From: Aromatoleum aromaticum EbN1 | Lineage (GTDB): Bacteria > Pseudomonadota > Gammaproteobacteria > Burkholderiales > Rhodocyclaceae | DNA length: 64,000 nucleotides | Assembly (NCBI RefSeq): GCF_000025965.1 | Contig: NC_006513.1 | Coordinates: forward strand, 2,108,001 to 2,172,000 | Direction: 5' to 3' | Part shown: positions 18,122-28,087 of the stretch, in pieces | Layout of the letters: every line of letters begins with the position of its first letter | Numbering within the stretch: position 1 is the stretch's first letter | Notes under the pieces: model-generated | The model's input: the letters and a program-made list of their open reading frames with translations, nothing else | Told to the model about the DNA's origin: nothing | The model's database searches: none | Position numbers and translations under genes: made by a program

Positions 18122-20502
18122 GCGGCTCCTTTTGCAGCGGCCGCCACGTGGGCGCCGGGGCGGGGTTTGCGGTTGAGCGCGTCGAACACGCGGTCCGGGG
18201 TGAAGGGTGTCGCACGGATGCGGGTGCCGGTGGCGTCCTCGATCGCGGCGGCGATCGCGGACATCACGCCGGCGAGCGGTCCTTCGCTCGCTTCCTTCGC
18301 GCCGAACGGGCCGTTCGGGTCCAGGCTCTCGACGATATGCACTGCGATGTCGGGCGACTCGATGATCGTCGGCACACGGTAGTCGAGCAGGCTGACCGCC
18401 TTGTGGCGGCCGTTCTCATAGACGGTTTCCTCCGAGATCGCCTGCCCCATGCCCATCCAGATCGCGCCCTGGACCTGGCCTTCGACCGACATCGGGTTGA
18501 TCGCGAAGCCGCAGTCGATCGCCGACCAGACTTTTTCGACGGTGACTTTGCCGAGCTCGGTGTCGACGCTGACTTCGACCGCCTGCGCGGCGTACGAGAA
18601 GCCCATCGTCGAGCCGACCGCGCCGCCGCGCTGCTTGCCACCCTGGAACTCGGGCGGGCACGTGAACGTGCCCTTGACGGTCAGCATGCCGACGTCGACG
18701 AGGGCTTCCTCGACGATGTCGTGGAACGGGATCTGGCGCGACGCATCGCCGACGACCGCGGCGGCCTCGCCGAGCCAGTCGACGTCGGCTTCGGCAACCT
18801 GCAGCCGCTTCGCCGCAGCGGCGACGAGCACTGCCTTGAGGTTGCGCGCCGCATCCGCCGCGGCGTTGCCGACCATGAAAGTGACGCGCGACGAATACGA
18901 GCCGTTGTCCTTCGGCGTCAGCGCGGAGTCGGTCGCGATGAGGCGCAGGCGGCGGTACTCGACGCCGAGGATCTCGGCGACGACCTGGGTGATGATCGTC
19001 GACGAGCCCTGGCCGATGTCGGAGGCTCCGGTCAGGATCGTGATGCCGGCGTCGAAATCGACGCGCAGCGCGATCGTCGCGTGCGGCTGGCCGGTGAAAT
19101 GCACCGGCTTCGCCGAGCCGCTGACGAAGTGCGAGCACGCGATGCCGATGCCGCGCCTGATCGGGCCGTCGCTGTTGGCCTCGAGCCGCGCTGCGCGCTC
19201 GCGCCAGCCGCTCGCCTGCTCGACCCAGTCGAGGCACTCGGGCAACCCGTAGCTCATCACTTTCAGCCCGTTGATCGTCTCGGTCGGCGCCTTCAGCAGG
19301 TTGCGGCGGCGCACTGCGAAAGCGTCGAGGCCGAGCTCGGCGGCCATCATGTCGAGCAGCGACTCGAACGCGAAGCGGATGTTGACCGTGCCGTGCCCGC
19401 GCATCGCGCCGCACGGCGGCGTGTTCGTATACACGCGGTAACCGTCGTACTTGACCGCGGGCAGGTCGTAGAGGCCGTTCAATAACGCCCCCGCGTAGAG
19501 GATCGTCACCAGTCCGTAGCCGCCATACGCGCCGCCGCGCTGCACGACTTCGGCCTCGCACGCGGTCATGCGACCGTCGCGCGTGAGGCCCAGCTTCATG
19601 CGCACGTATGTCTGCGGCCGGCCACGGTGCGTGAGAAACGCTTCCTCGCGCGTCTGCAGCAGGCGCACGGTGCCGCGCGCCGCGCGGGCGAGCAGCCCGG
19701 CGATGATCTCGAAGTTCAGCGTCTCGACGCGGTGACCGAAGCCGCCGCCGACGAACGGCTTGATGACGCGGATATAGGCCGCGTCGAGCTTCATGCAGCG
19801 CGCGAGCGATTCGTGTACGTAATACGGCACCTGCGTCACCGACCACAGCGTCAGGTGCCCGCGCTCGTTGTCCCACGCTGCGAGCGATGCGTTCGGCTCC
19901 ATCATCGCGTGATGGACTTCGGCGCATTCGAAGGTTTCCTCGCAAATGAGGTCGGCGGCTGCGAAACCGGCCGCAGCGTCGCCGAACTCGTTGTGCACCT
20001 CGCGCTCGATGTTGCCTTTCTTGTTGTCGTGCAGCAGCACTACGTCAGCCTTGCGCGCGTCGGCCGCGTCGAAATACGCCGGCAGTTCGCGCACTTTCAG
20101 CCGGATCAGCGCGAGCGCGGCGTCGGTGGTCGCCTCGTCGACCGCGGCAACGGCCGCGACCGGCTCGCCGACGTAGCGGATACGGCCGCGCGCGAGCGGG
20201 AATTCGTTCTGCGCAATCGGGATCACGCCGTAGGGCGTGTCGCAGTCGTTGCCGGTGACGATGCCGCGCACGCCGGGCAGCTTCAGCGCTTCGCTGATGT
20301 CGACTTCGAGCAGTTCGGCGTGCGCGTACGGGCTGCGCAGGAGCTTGCCGACCAGCGCACCCTGGGCCGGCAGGTCGGCGGTGTAGCGCGCCGTGCCGGT
20401 GACTTTCTCGACGCCGTCGATGAGCGGCAGGCGCGCGCCGACGCCGCGCGGCGCAGCGTTGGCTGCGCCGAGCTTGCGCAGTTCGCGATCGGGCGCGTTC
20501 AT
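18118..20502 (-). CDS. hcrA: 4-hydroxybenzoyl-CoA reductase, alpha (molybdopterin) subunit
   Basis: 794 residues from the ATG overlapping the hcrC stop. A xanthine-oxidase-family molybdenum subunit, with [20 protein letters not shown] near the N-terminus, [21 protein letters not shown], the substrate/Moco loop [11 protein letters not shown], and the C-terminal active-site glutamate in [16 protein letters not shown]. The sequence resembles HcrA of Thauera aromatica over its length as far as I can recall that protein. About 25 extra residues precede the conserved start. Forms the heterotrimer with HcrB and HcrC in the cytoplasm; a closely related paralogue with another aryl-CoA substrate is possible. 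Confidence 0.88.
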   Translation of the reverse strand: MNAPDRELRKLGAANAAPRGVGARLPLIDGVEKVTGTARYTADLPAQGALVGKLLRSPYAHAELLEVDISEALKLPGVRGIVTGNDCDTPYGVIPIAQNEFPLARGRIRYVGEPVAAVAAVDEATTDAALALIRLKVRELPAYFDAADARKADVVLLHDNKKGNIEREVHNEFGDAAAGFAAADLICEETFECAEVHHAMMEPNASLAAWDNERGHLTLWSVTQVPYYVHESLARCMKLDAAYIRVIKPFVGGGFGHRVETLNFEIIAGLLARAARGTVRLLQTREEAFLTHRGRPQTYVRMKLGLTRDGRMTACEAEVVQRGGAYGGYGLVTILYAGALLNGLYDLPAVKYDGYRVYTNTPPCGAMRGHGTVNIRFAFESLLDMMAAELGLDAFAVRRRNLLKAPTETINGLKVMSYGLPECLDWVEQASGWRERAARLEANSDGPIRRGIGIACSHFVSGSAKPVHFTGQPHATIALRVDFDAGITILTGASDIGQGSSTIITQVVAEILGVEYRRLRLIATDSALTPKDNGSYSSRVTFMVGNAAADAARNLKAVLVAAAAKRLQVAEADVDWLGEAAAVVGDASRQIPFHDIVEEALVDVGMLTVKGTFTCPPEFQGGKQRGGAVGSTMGFSYAAQAVEVSVDTELGKVTVEKVWSAIDCGFAINPMSVEGQVQGAIWMGMGQAISEETVYENGRHKAVSLLDYRVPTIIESPDIAVHIVESLDPNGPFGAKEASEGPLAGVMSAIAAAIEDATGTRIRATPFTPDRVFDALNRKPRPGAHVAAAAKGAA

Positions 20503-20975
20503 GCCGATACCTCGCTGCCGCAGGCGGCCGCTTCGACCGATTCGATGATCTTCACGTAGCCGGTGCAGCGGCACAGGTTGCCGGCGAGCGCGGCGCGGAT
20601 CTCGTCGCGCGACGGCTGCGGGTTGCGGCGCAGCAGCGCTTCGGCCGCCATGATCATGCCCGGCGTGCAGAAACCGCACTGGCTGCCGAGATGCTCGTGG
20701 AACGCGCGCTGCAGGCGCGACAGGTTGCCTTCGTGGCTGAGGCCCTCGATCGTCTCGATCGAGTGCCCGGCCACAGAATGCGCGAGCGTGCAGCACGCCA
20801 GCCGCGGCTGGCCGTCGACGAGCACGGTGCACGCGCCGCATTCGCCGCCGTCGCAGCCCTGCTTCGTGCCGGTCAGGCCGAGCGTGTCGCGCAGGTAATC
20901 GATCAGCAACGCATTCCCGGCCACTGCGTCCTCGCGCGGCCGGCCATTCACCGAAAGTGTCAGCAGGGTCTTCAT
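20499..20975 (-). CDS. hcrC: 4-hydroxybenzoyl-CoA reductase, gamma (2x[2Fe-2S]) subunit
   Basis: 158 residues from [16 protein letters not shown], preceded by AAGGAGGCGAC. The N-terminal plant-type ferredoxin motif is [18 protein letters not shown] with its fourth Cys in LACCTLAHS. The C-terminal cluster is [12 protein letters not shown] and [10 protein letters not shown]. These are the two [2Fe-2S] centres of xanthine-oxidase-family small subunits. First gene of hcrC-hcrA-hcrB-xdhC, with a 16-bp palindrome about 60 bases upstream. Confidence 0.92.
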   Translation of the reverse strand: MKTLLTLSVNGRPREDAVAGNALLIDYLRDTLGLTGTKQGCDGGECGACTVLVDGQPRLACCTLAHSVAGHSIETIEGLSHEGNLSRLQRAFHEHLGSQCGFCTPGMIMAAEALLRRNPQPSRDEIRAALAGNLCRCTGYVKIIESVEAAACGSEVSA

Positions 20976-21342
20976 GTCGCCTCCTTGGGCGAACCGCCGC
21001 GAACGCAGGTGCGATCCTCGCCGGTCCGGCATCAATGTTTGATATCAAACAATTTAACGTGAAGCGATGCTAGCACCGGTGGAGGCAACGGAAAATATGA
21101 AGCGCAAAGCAGCGGTCGGTCGCGAGGCTGCCCATGAAAACCCATGATTTTCAAGGTATCCAAGCCGATGGTGCGAATGCTCGGTCTGCTCCGGCTGCAA
21201 TAAACGGCCGCGGTTTGTGCGCTCGCCCGAAAGGCACGCAGCAGCTGGCGCAACTTTTTTGTCGGCGTCCCGTCGCAGCGCCGGGACGGACGTGCAGTCG
21301 GGGTACGGGCGTGATTTGACCTCGCCGGAGCCGGAGGGAACA
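20976..21342. other. Intergenic control region between hcrC and the asparaginase gene
   Basis: 367 bases between divergent genes. Besides the palindrome at 21036-21051 it has a short inverted repeat (TGAAAA/TTTTCA around 21135-21160) and a GC-rich hairpin near 21268-21292. No gene or RNA family is recognised. Confidence 0.5.
21036..21051. promoter_or_regulatory. Perfect 16-bp palindrome TGTTTGATATCAAACA (candidate MarR/GntR-type operator)
   Basis: A perfect dyad about 60 bases upstream of hcrC, in the place expected of a promoter-overlapping operator. TTTGATATCAAA cores are typical of MarR-family sites. A related copy, TGTTTGAGGTCAAACA, lies at 60431-60446. No MarR regulator is encoded in the window. 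Confidence 0.65.
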
Positions 21343-22428
21343 ATGGCCGGCATCGAAACCCGGAGAGCCTGTGCGATGAATTCCGGCAACACGGCTGGCG
21401 CAGCGGAAGGAGGATCGCGCGCCGCGACGGGCGAAGGGCAGCCGGCGCTGCCGCGCATCGCGCTGCTCGGCACCGGCGGCACGATCGCGGCGGTGGCGAG
21501 CGATGCGACGCAGCTCCACGACTACACCGTCGGCGCGACCACCGACGAACTGCTCGCCGCGGTGCCGCAACTGCGGGCGCTCGCCGAGGTGGGCGGCGAA
21601 CAGCTCGCCAATGTCGACAGCCGCGACATCGACAATGCGCTGCTGCTGAAGATCGCCCGCCGCGTCGACGCGCTGCTCGGCCAGCCCGATGTCGACGGCA
21701 TCGTCATCACGCACGGCACCGACACCCTCGAGGAGACGGCGTATTTCCTCAACCTCGTGCTCAAGAGCGCGAAGCCGGTCGTGCTCGCCGGCGCGATGCG
21801 TCCGGCGAGCGCGCTGAGCGCCGACGGGCCGCTGAACCTGTACAACGCTTTTCTCGTCGCCACCTGCGCGGCGGCGCACGGCAAAGGCGTGCTGGTGATG
21901 ATGAACGACCGCATCGGTGCCGCGCGTTTCGTCACCAAGGCGGCGACGACCGTGCCCGACGCGTTTCGCGCGTTCGAGCAGGGCAACCTCGGCGAAGTCG
22001 CCGTGGGCAGCGTGCATTTCTTCACCGCGCCGTTATGCCGGCACACCGTCGACAGCGAGTTCTCGCTCGCTGCGATCGGCGAGCTGCCGCACGTCGACAT
22101 CCTCTACGATCACCAGGGCGCGGGACTGCACCAGTATCGCGCCGCGATTTCCGCCGGCGCGCGCGGCATCGTCATCGCCGGCTGCGGCAACGGCAGCCTG
22201 TCGCCGGCGGCACGCGCCGGCGCCGAAGAGGCGGCACGCCACGGCGTCGCGGTCGTGCGCTCGAGCCGGGTCGGACAGGGCGTGGTCACGACGTCGGCCG
22301 ACGACGCGCTGCTCGGCACTGTCGCGGCGAACTCGTTGAATCCGCACAAGGCGCGCATCCTGCTGATGCTCGCGCTCGGGCGTTCGCACGACGCCGGCGA
22401 GCTGCAGCGCTGTTTCGACCAGTACTGA
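21343..22428 (+). CDS. L-asparaginase (type I/II family)
   Basis: 361 residues from MAGIETRRACAMNSG, with GGAGGG about 7 bases upstream; a second ATG 33 bases on is possible. The first catalytic motif is IALLGTGGTIAAVAS (nucleophilic Thr) and the second is GIVITHGTDTLEETAYFL (Thr-Asp pair with the downstream Lys in VVLAGAMRP). It hydrolyses asparagine to aspartate and ammonia. There is no convincing signal peptide, so a cytoplasmic location is likely although the sequence otherwise resembles the AnsB group. Confidence 0.92.
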   Translation: MAGIETRRACAMNSGNTAGAAEGGSRAATGEGQPALPRIALLGTGGTIAAVASDATQLHDYTVGATTDELLAAVPQLRALAEVGGEQLANVDSRDIDNALLLKIARRVDALLGQPDVDGIVITHGTDTLEETAYFLNLVLKSAKPVVLAGAMRPASALSADGPLNLYNAFLVATCAAAHGKGVLVMMNDRIGAARFVTKAATTVPDAFRAFEQGNLGEVAVGSVHFFTAPLCRHTVDSEFSLAAIGELPHVDILYDHQGAGLHQYRAAISAGARGIVIAGCGNGSLSPAARAGAEEAARHGVAVVRSSRVGQGVVTTSADDALLGTVAANSLNPHKARILLMLALGRSHDAGELQRCFDQY

Positions 22429-22452
22429 ACCGGGCGGCGCGTGCGGCGGCGC

Positions 22453-23919
22453 TCAGCGCCCCGCATGCGGCTGGTGCTGAGTCTGCAGGTGCGCGGCGAC
22501 GTGGCCGTGGACGGGCTTGACCAGCGTCTGCGGCAGCAGCGAACCGGCGATCATGCCGGCGATGCCTGCGATCATGCCGGCGAAATGCGGCGGGAGCGTT
22601 GCATCGGGAGCGGCGATCTCGAGCAGCACCCACACGACGAGGCCGGCCAGAATCGACCCCAGCGCCCCTTGCGTGCTGGCGCGCTTCCAGTACAGGCCGA
22701 ACGCGAGCGGCACGAAAGCGGTCGCGAGCGTGACCTTGTACGCGTTTTCGACCATGCCGTGGATCGTCTCCTCGGTGTGCGTCGCGTACCACGTGATCAG
22801 CAGCGCGAACACGACGACGACGATCCGCGTGAGGAGCAGGAACTGGCGATCGACCAGGTGGGGCAACGTGCCGCGCAGGATGTTCTCGGAAAAAGTCACC
22901 GAAGGCGCGAGCAGCGTGCCCGAAGCGGTGCTCATGATCGCCGACAGCAGTGCGCCGAAGAACATCACCTGAGCGAACAGCGGCGTGTGCGCGAGGATCA
23001 GCTGCGGCAGGACGTGCTGGCTGTCGCTTTGCTGGTAGCGGGCGACCAGTTCGGGGTCGATCAGCGCCGCCGAGTACGCGATGAACAGCGGCACGAATGC
23101 GAAGAGAAAGTAGCCGGAGCCGCCGAGCAGCGTGCCGCGCACGGCGATCTTCTCGTCGCGTGCCGAGTTCAGCCGCTGGAACACGTCCTGCTGCGGGATC
23201 GAGCCGAAACCCATCGTCAGGATGCCGGCGAGGAAGGCGATGATGTCGGCCGGATCGAGCGCGGGCAGGAAGTTCAGCTTGCCGGCGGCGCTCGCGTGCC
23301 CGATAACGGTGCCGACGCCGCCCGCCATGTCGCCGACCAGCCAGGCGATGTAGAACAGCCCGGCGATGATGACGATCATCTGCATGAAGTCGGTCAGCGC
23401 CACCGACCACATGCCGCCGAACAGCGTATACACCAGCACCACCGCGGCGCCGATCATCATCCCGGCTTCGTTCGAGATCGCGCCGTCGGAAAGGATATTG
23501 AACACCAGGCCGAGCGCGGTGATCTGCGCTGCGACCCAGCCGAGGTAGGAGACGACGATCGCGATCGAACACAGCACTTCGACGGTGCGCCCGTAGCGCA
23601 AGCGGTAGTAGTCGCCGAGCGTCAGCAGGTTCATGCGGTACAGCGGGCGCGCGAAGAACAGGCCGACGAGGATCAGGCACAGCGACGCGCCGAACGGATC
23701 GGACCACAGGCCGCGCAGGCCTTCGTCGATGAACGTCGCGGAAATGCCGAGCACGGTTTCCGAGCCGAACCATGTCGCGAACACCGTCGCGGTGACGATG
23801 TACAGCGGCAGGTGGCGCCCGGCGGCGACGTAGTCGGCAGTGTTCCTGACGCGCGTCGCCGCGTACAGCCCGACGCCGATCGAAACCAGCAGGTAAGCGA
23901 TGACGAAGCCGATCAGCAT
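22453..23919 (-). CDS. Sodium:solute symporter (SSS family)
   Basis: 488 residues from MLIGFVIAYLLVSIGVGLYA with about 13 membrane helices. Family marks are DYVAAGRHLPLYIVTATVFATWFGSET near the N-terminus, GDYYRLRYGRTVEVL, and the Na+-site helix ALLSAIMSTASGTLLAPSVTFSENIL. Substrate unknown; position between asparaginase and an arginase-OAT gene might suggest an amino acid or carboxylate, but this is weak. The upstream ATG adds 16 non-conserved residues. Confidence 0.9.
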   Translation of the reverse strand: MLIGFVIAYLLVSIGVGLYAATRVRNTADYVAAGRHLPLYIVTATVFATWFGSETVLGISATFIDEGLRGLWSDPFGASLCLILVGLFFARPLYRMNLLTLGDYYRLRYGRTVEVLCSIAIVVSYLGWVAAQITALGLVFNILSDGAISNEAGMMIGAAVVLVYTLFGGMWSVALTDFMQMIVIIAGLFYIAWLVGDMAGGVGTVIGHASAAGKLNFLPALDPADIIAFLAGILTMGFGSIPQQDVFQRLNSARDEKIAVRGTLLGGSGYFLFAFVPLFIAYSAALIDPELVARYQQSDSQHVLPQLILAHTPLFAQVMFFGALLSAIMSTASGTLLAPSVTFSENILRGTLPHLVDRQFLLLTRIVVVVFALLITWYATHTEETIHGMVENAYKVTLATAFVPLAFGLYWKRASTQGALGSILAGLVVWVLLEIAAPDATLPPHFAGMIAGIAGMIAGSLLPQTLVKPVHGHVAAHLQTQHQPHAGR

Positions 23920-24111
23920 GGGCGGATTCTTCCGGGGACGTGGATTGAGCGGGCCGAAGTTTAGCAACGAATTTCGTCGCAGGGCCGCTCGAATCGATCC
24001 GGATTCGCGCCCGCTCGCGCCGACGGACGGGCCGACGACTGTGCCGGCGATTAGGCCGACGATTGGGCCGGACTTCGTCGTCCCGTCCCGGCGTCCGGAA
24101 GTGCGCTGTGA

Positions 24112-26268
24112 TCAGCCGTGCAACGGCCCGTGCTCGCGCCGGCGGCTCGCAGTCGCGAGCGTGTCGAGGATCACGTCGATCCCGCCGTCGAGCACGGCGT
24201 CGTCGATCACCAGCGGCGGCGCAAAGCGCAGCACGGTGTGGTGCGTGTCCTTCGTCGCGATGCCGCGCGCGAGCAGCAGTTCGGCGCCGGTCGCGGCGTC
24301 GAGGATGCGCGGGTCGAGCTCGATGCCGACCAGCAGGCCGCGCCCGCGCACCGCCTTCACGCACGGCGGCGCACCGTCGGCGAGCCGGCGCATCAGGTGT
24401 TCGCCGAGACGCGCGGCGTTTTCCCACGGCCGCGTTTCCTCGAGCAGATCGAGGACTTCGAGCGCGACAGCCGCGCCGAGCGGATTGCCGCCGAACGTCG
24501 AGCCGTGGTCGCCGGGGTGGAGCACGTCCATCACTGCGGCGTCGGCGAGGAACGCTGACACCGGCAGCAGGCCGCCGCCCAGCGCCTTGCCGAGGATCAC
24601 CCCGTCCGGATGCACGCCTTCGTGTTCACACGCGAGCAGCCGGCCGGTGCGTCCGAGCCCGGTCTGCACTTCGTCGACGACCAGCAGCACATTGTTGCGG
24701 CGGCAGATTTCGGCGCAGCGCGCCAGATAGCCGTCGGGTGGCACGATGATGCCGCCTTCTCCCTGGACCGCCTCGACGAGGAAAGCTGCGGTGTCCGGCG
24801 TGATCGCCGCTTCGAGCGCGTCGGCGTCGGCGTACGGGACGAGCGTGAAGCCGGGCGGGAACGGGCCGAAGCCGTCGCGGTACTGCGCTTCCGACGACAT
24901 GCCGACGATCGCGATCGAACGGCCGTGGAAGTTGCCTTCGCAAGCGATGATCCCGGCGCGGTCCGGCGCGACGCCCTTGACCTTGTACGCCCACTTGCGC
25001 ACTGTCTTGAGCGCGGTTTCGACGGCTTCGAGGCCGGTGTTGACCGGCAGTGCCCGCTCGTAGCCGAACATCGTGCACAGCCGCTCGAGCAGCAGCGGCA
25101 GGCGGTCGGTCGAATACGCACGCGACGTCAGCGCGAGGCGCTGCGCCTGGTCGTTGAGCGCGCGCAGCAGGCGCGGGTGGCCGTGACCGAAGCTCACCGC
25201 GGAATACGCACTCATCATGTCGAGGTAGCGCCGCCCCTCGACATCCCACAGCCAGACGCCCTGACCACGGTGGAACACCACCGGCAGCGGCGCGTAGTTG
25301 TGCGCGCCGAAATGCTGTTCCTTTGCGCGCAGCAGCGCCGTGCCCGGGCCGAGCGCGGCGCCGGCGAATTCGGCAATCCAGGCGGCCCCTGCGCCGAGCG
25401 GATCGAGTCCGGGCACGTATTCGACGATCTCGAGCGCCGCGAAGTCGGGGCACGCGCGCAGCGCGAGCAGCGCGTCGGAAAGCTCGTCGGCCGCGAGGCC
25501 GCCGCTTTCGAGGCAGGTCACCGCCGGAAAGCTCGTCGGATCGAGCGCGTCGAGATCGAGCGTGACGCCGAACGCAGCCGTATTGCGCCGCACGACGCCG
25601 AGCGCGTCGGAGAACACTGCCGACAGCCCCCGCTCGCGGATCGTCGCCATGTCGAAGATCGTCACGCCGAGCCGCTGCAGGCGCTCGAATTCTTCCGGCT
25701 CCCATGAGCGCGCGCCGATGATGCAGACGTTGTGCGGGTCGAGGCGCGGGCCGGGAATGGCAGTCAGCAGCGAGTCGCCTTCGCCGAGCACTGCCGCGAG
25801 CGGCATGCCGTGGATGTTGCCGGAATGGGTGCTGGCGCCAGTGTGGCTGTCGAGGTGGGCGTCGATCCAGATCAGCCCGAGCGTGCCGCGCGTCGCGACG
25901 CGGCTGGCGATCGCCGGCCAGGTGCCGATCGCGATTGCATGGTCGCCTCCGAGGATCAGCGGGAAACGCGCCGGGTTGAGCGCGGCGAGCTGGTGGGCGA
26001 CGCTTCGCGCGAGACCGGCGACGCTCTTCAGCCGTTCCTCCATCGACGCTCCCGGCGCCACCGAGTCGTGCGGCAGCAGCGTCTGCTCCCATGTCGCGGT
26101 GATGCCGAGGCCGCGCAGCCGCCCGACGAGGCCGGACGCCTGCAGCGCCGCCGGGCCGGCGTCGGGGCCGCTTGCGGGCGCGCCGAGCGCCGAGGCGACA
26201 CCGAGGATGCTGACAGCGCCATGCGTCGCGGAGTCGTTCGAGATATGAAGCGGGGCTGAATGTGTCAT
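24112..26268 (-). CDS. Bifunctional arginase-ornithine aminotransferase fusion
   Basis: 718 residues; ATG preceded by GGGAGGA. Residues about 18-315 are an arginase with all six Mn ligands: H110 (GGDHAIAIG), D136/H138/D140 (WIDAHLDSHT) and D238/D240 (VTLDLDALDP), plus the arginase-type loop HSGNIHGMPLA. Residues about 320-718 are a class III aminotransferase of ornithine-delta type: NFHGRS, DEVQTGLGRTG, PLP lysine K561 in ILGKALGGGLLPV, and HGSTFGGNPLGAAVALE. Predicted reactions are arginine to ornithine plus urea, then ornithine to glutamate semialdehyde. A single reading frame with no stop or frameshift at the junction. It is convergent with nothing nearby and probably monocistronic. Confidence 0.9.
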   Translation of the reverse strand: MTHSAPLHISNDSATHGAVSILGVASALGAPASGPDAGPAALQASGLVGRLRGLGITATWEQTLLPHDSVAPGASMEERLKSVAGLARSVAHQLAALNPARFPLILGGDHAIAIGTWPAIASRVATRGTLGLIWIDAHLDSHTGASTHSGNIHGMPLAAVLGEGDSLLTAIPGPRLDPHNVCIIGARSWEPEEFERLQRLGVTIFDMATIRERGLSAVFSDALGVVRRNTAAFGVTLDLDALDPTSFPAVTCLESGGLAADELSDALLALRACPDFAALEIVEYVPGLDPLGAGAAWIAEFAGAALGPGTALLRAKEQHFGAHNYAPLPVVFHRGQGVWLWDVEGRRYLDMMSAYSAVSFGHGHPRLLRALNDQAQRLALTSRAYSTDRLPLLLERLCTMFGYERALPVNTGLEAVETALKTVRKWAYKVKGVAPDRAGIIACEGNFHGRSIAIVGMSSEAQYRDGFGPFPPGFTLVPYADADALEAAITPDTAAFLVEAVQGEGGIIVPPDGYLARCAEICRRNNVLLVVDEVQTGLGRTGRLLACEHEGVHPDGVILGKALGGGLLPVSAFLADAAVMDVLHPGDHGSTFGGNPLGAAVALEVLDLLEETRPWENAARLGEHLMRRLADGAPPCVKAVRGRGLLVGIELDPRILDAATGAELLLARGIATKDTHHTVLRFAPPLVIDDAVLDGGIDVILDTLATASRRREHGPLHG

Positions 26269-26402
26269 GACATCCTCCCATACCGCAGCTGCGGACGAAC
26301 AAGTCGAAATGCCTGACGGTTCGACGTGGGCGGCAGGGATTCGTTCAGCCGCTGCAGTGCGTGGCGCGGCGTCGACCGCGCCGCGGCTCGCGGCCGGGCT
26401 GC

Positions 26403-27932
26403 TCAGGCGAAGCCGCGGTACAGCTCGATCGTGACGATTGCCGTGAGCAGCAGCGCGACGACGGCGAGCAGGCGTCCCTGGAAGCGCTGCGCCGCGGTGA
26501 GGCGCTCGAGCTGCTCGCGCTGGACGGCGTGGTGCAGCGTCGGCTCGACCAGGGCCTGGTGCATCAGGCGCGGCAGCTGCGGCAGCGTGCCGGCCCACGC
26601 CGGTGCCTCGTTGCGCACGCCGTGCAGCAGCGCGCGCCAGCCCATGCGCTCATCCATCCAGCGCTCGAGGAACGGCTTCGCGGTCTTCCACAGATCGAGG
26701 TCCGGATCGAGCTGGCGGCCAAGGCCTTCGATGTTCAGCAGCGTCTTCTGCAGCAGCACGAGCTGCGGCTGCACTTCCATCTCGAAACGGCGCGCGGTCT
26801 GGAACAGGCGCAGCAAGGTCTTGCCGAACGAGATGTCCTTCAGCGGGCGGTCGAAGATCGGCTCGCAGACCGCGCGGATCGCCCCTTCGAACTCGTCGAC
26901 GCGGGTGTGCGCAGGCACCCAGCCGGCTTCGATGTGCGCGCGCGCGACGCGGTTGTAGTCGCGCTTGAAGAAAGCGAGGAAGTTCTGCGCGAGGTAGTTC
27001 TTGTCGACTTCGGTCAGCGTGCCGACGATGCCGAAGTCGAGCGCGATATAGCGTCCGTCGGCATGCACGAAGATGTTGCCCGGATGCATGTCGGCGTGGA
27101 AGAAGCCGTCGCGGAACACTTGCGTGAAGAAGATCTCGACGCCGGCGCGCGACAGCCGCGACAGGTCCGTGCCCTGCGCGCGCAGCGTCGCGAGCTGCGA
27201 GATCGGCACGCCGTGCATGCGCTCCATGACCATCACCGACTTGCCGCACCAGTCCCAATAGACTTCGGGCACGACGAGGAGCAGGGAGTCCTTGAAATTG
27301 CGCCGCAGCTGCGAACAGTTGGCCGCTTCGCGCATCAGGTCGAGCTCGTCGTGCAGGTATTTGCTGAACTCGGCGACCACTTCGCGCGGCTTGAGCCGCC
27401 GGCCTTCGACCCACAGCCGGTCGAGCAGCATCGCCGCGGTCTCGAGCAGCGCGAGGTCGTGCTCGATGACGCGCTCGATGCCGGGGCGCAGGATCTTGAC
27501 CGCGACTTCGGTGCCGTCGGGCAACCGGGCGAAATGCACTTGCGCGACCGAAGCGGAGGCGACCGGGGTGCGGGCGAAATCGACGAAGACGTCGTCGACC
27601 GGCCGCCCGTAGAAGTCCTCGAGGACTTTCAGTGCCTGCTCGGTCGGGAACGGCGGCACGCGGTCCTGCAGCAGCGCGAGCTCGTCGGCGAGGTCGGTCG
27701 GCAAGAGGTCGCGGCGTGTCGACAGCATCTGGCCGAACTTGACGAAAATCGGGCCGAGCGACTCGAGCGCCTGGCGCAGTCGCACGCCGCGCGGCGCCGA
27801 CGGGCGGCGCCAGAAAAACACGACGTGCCACAGCCGCAGCAGCCGGCCGCTCGGATCGGCGTCGAGCACCATCTGGTCGAGGCCGAAACGCAGGCCCACG
27901 GTGACGATCTTGGCGAGGCGGAACAGGCGCAC
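26403..27932 (-). CDS. ubiB: Ubiquinone biosynthesis regulatory protein kinase UbiB (ABC1 family)
   Basis: 509 residues. The ABC1/UbiB signature is [27 protein letters not shown] (KxGQ motif), followed by [27 protein letters not shown] (Ala-rich nucleotide loop and Lys), [11 protein letters not shown] and [11 protein letters not shown] (metal-binding Asp). Two C-terminal hydrophobic helices ([17 protein letters not shown]) anchor it to the membrane. UbiB is an atypical ATPase/kinase needed for ubiquinone biosynthesis. The usual partners ubiE and ubiJ are not adjacent. Confidence 0.94.
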   Translation of the reverse strand: MRLFRLAKIVTVGLRFGLDQMVLDADPSGRLLRLWHVVFFWRRPSAPRGVRLRQALESLGPIFVKFGQMLSTRRDLLPTDLADELALLQDRVPPFPTEQALKVLEDFYGRPVDDVFVDFARTPVASASVAQVHFARLPDGTEVAVKILRPGIERVIEHDLALLETAAMLLDRLWVEGRRLKPREVVAEFSKYLHDELDLMREAANCSQLRRNFKDSLLLVVPEVYWDWCGKSVMVMERMHGVPISQLATLRAQGTDLSRLSRAGVEIFFTQVFRDGFFHADMHPGNIFVHADGRYIALDFGIVGTLTEVDKNYLAQNFLAFFKRDYNRVARAHIEAGWVPAHTRVDEFEGAIRAVCEPIFDRPLKDISFGKTLLRLFQTARRFEMEVQPQLVLLQKTLLNIEGLGRQLDPDLDLWKTAKPFLERWMDERMGWRALLHGVRNEAPAWAGTLPQLPRLMHQALVEPTLHHAVQREQLERLTAAQRFQGRLLAVVALLLTAIVTIELYRGFA

Positions 27933-28053
27933 GGGAGGGGGTGAAAGAGGGAAACCGCGGACTTTAGCCCGAAAGGCGGGGCGGCGAAAGGCACAATCGG
28001 GCGCAACCGCGCGCGAACTGCGAAGCGCGGCGGGTCCGGTGGGGCCGATCCGT

Positions 28054-28059
28054 TATAAT
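28054..28059 (+). promoter_or_regulatory. Perfect -10 box (TATAAT) upstream of argS
   Basis: TATAAT 29 bases before the argS start codon. The -35 region at correct spacing is GC-rich and poor, so only the -10 is supported. Confidence 0.5.
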
Positions 28060-28087
28060 TCAGCCCTTTTACGATTTCCCGAGTGCC

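Noticed and set aside
21036-21051. Palindrome read as an FNR box
   Set aside because: The TTGAT and ATCAA half-sites are adjacent with no 4-base spacer, so FNR binding is not expected.
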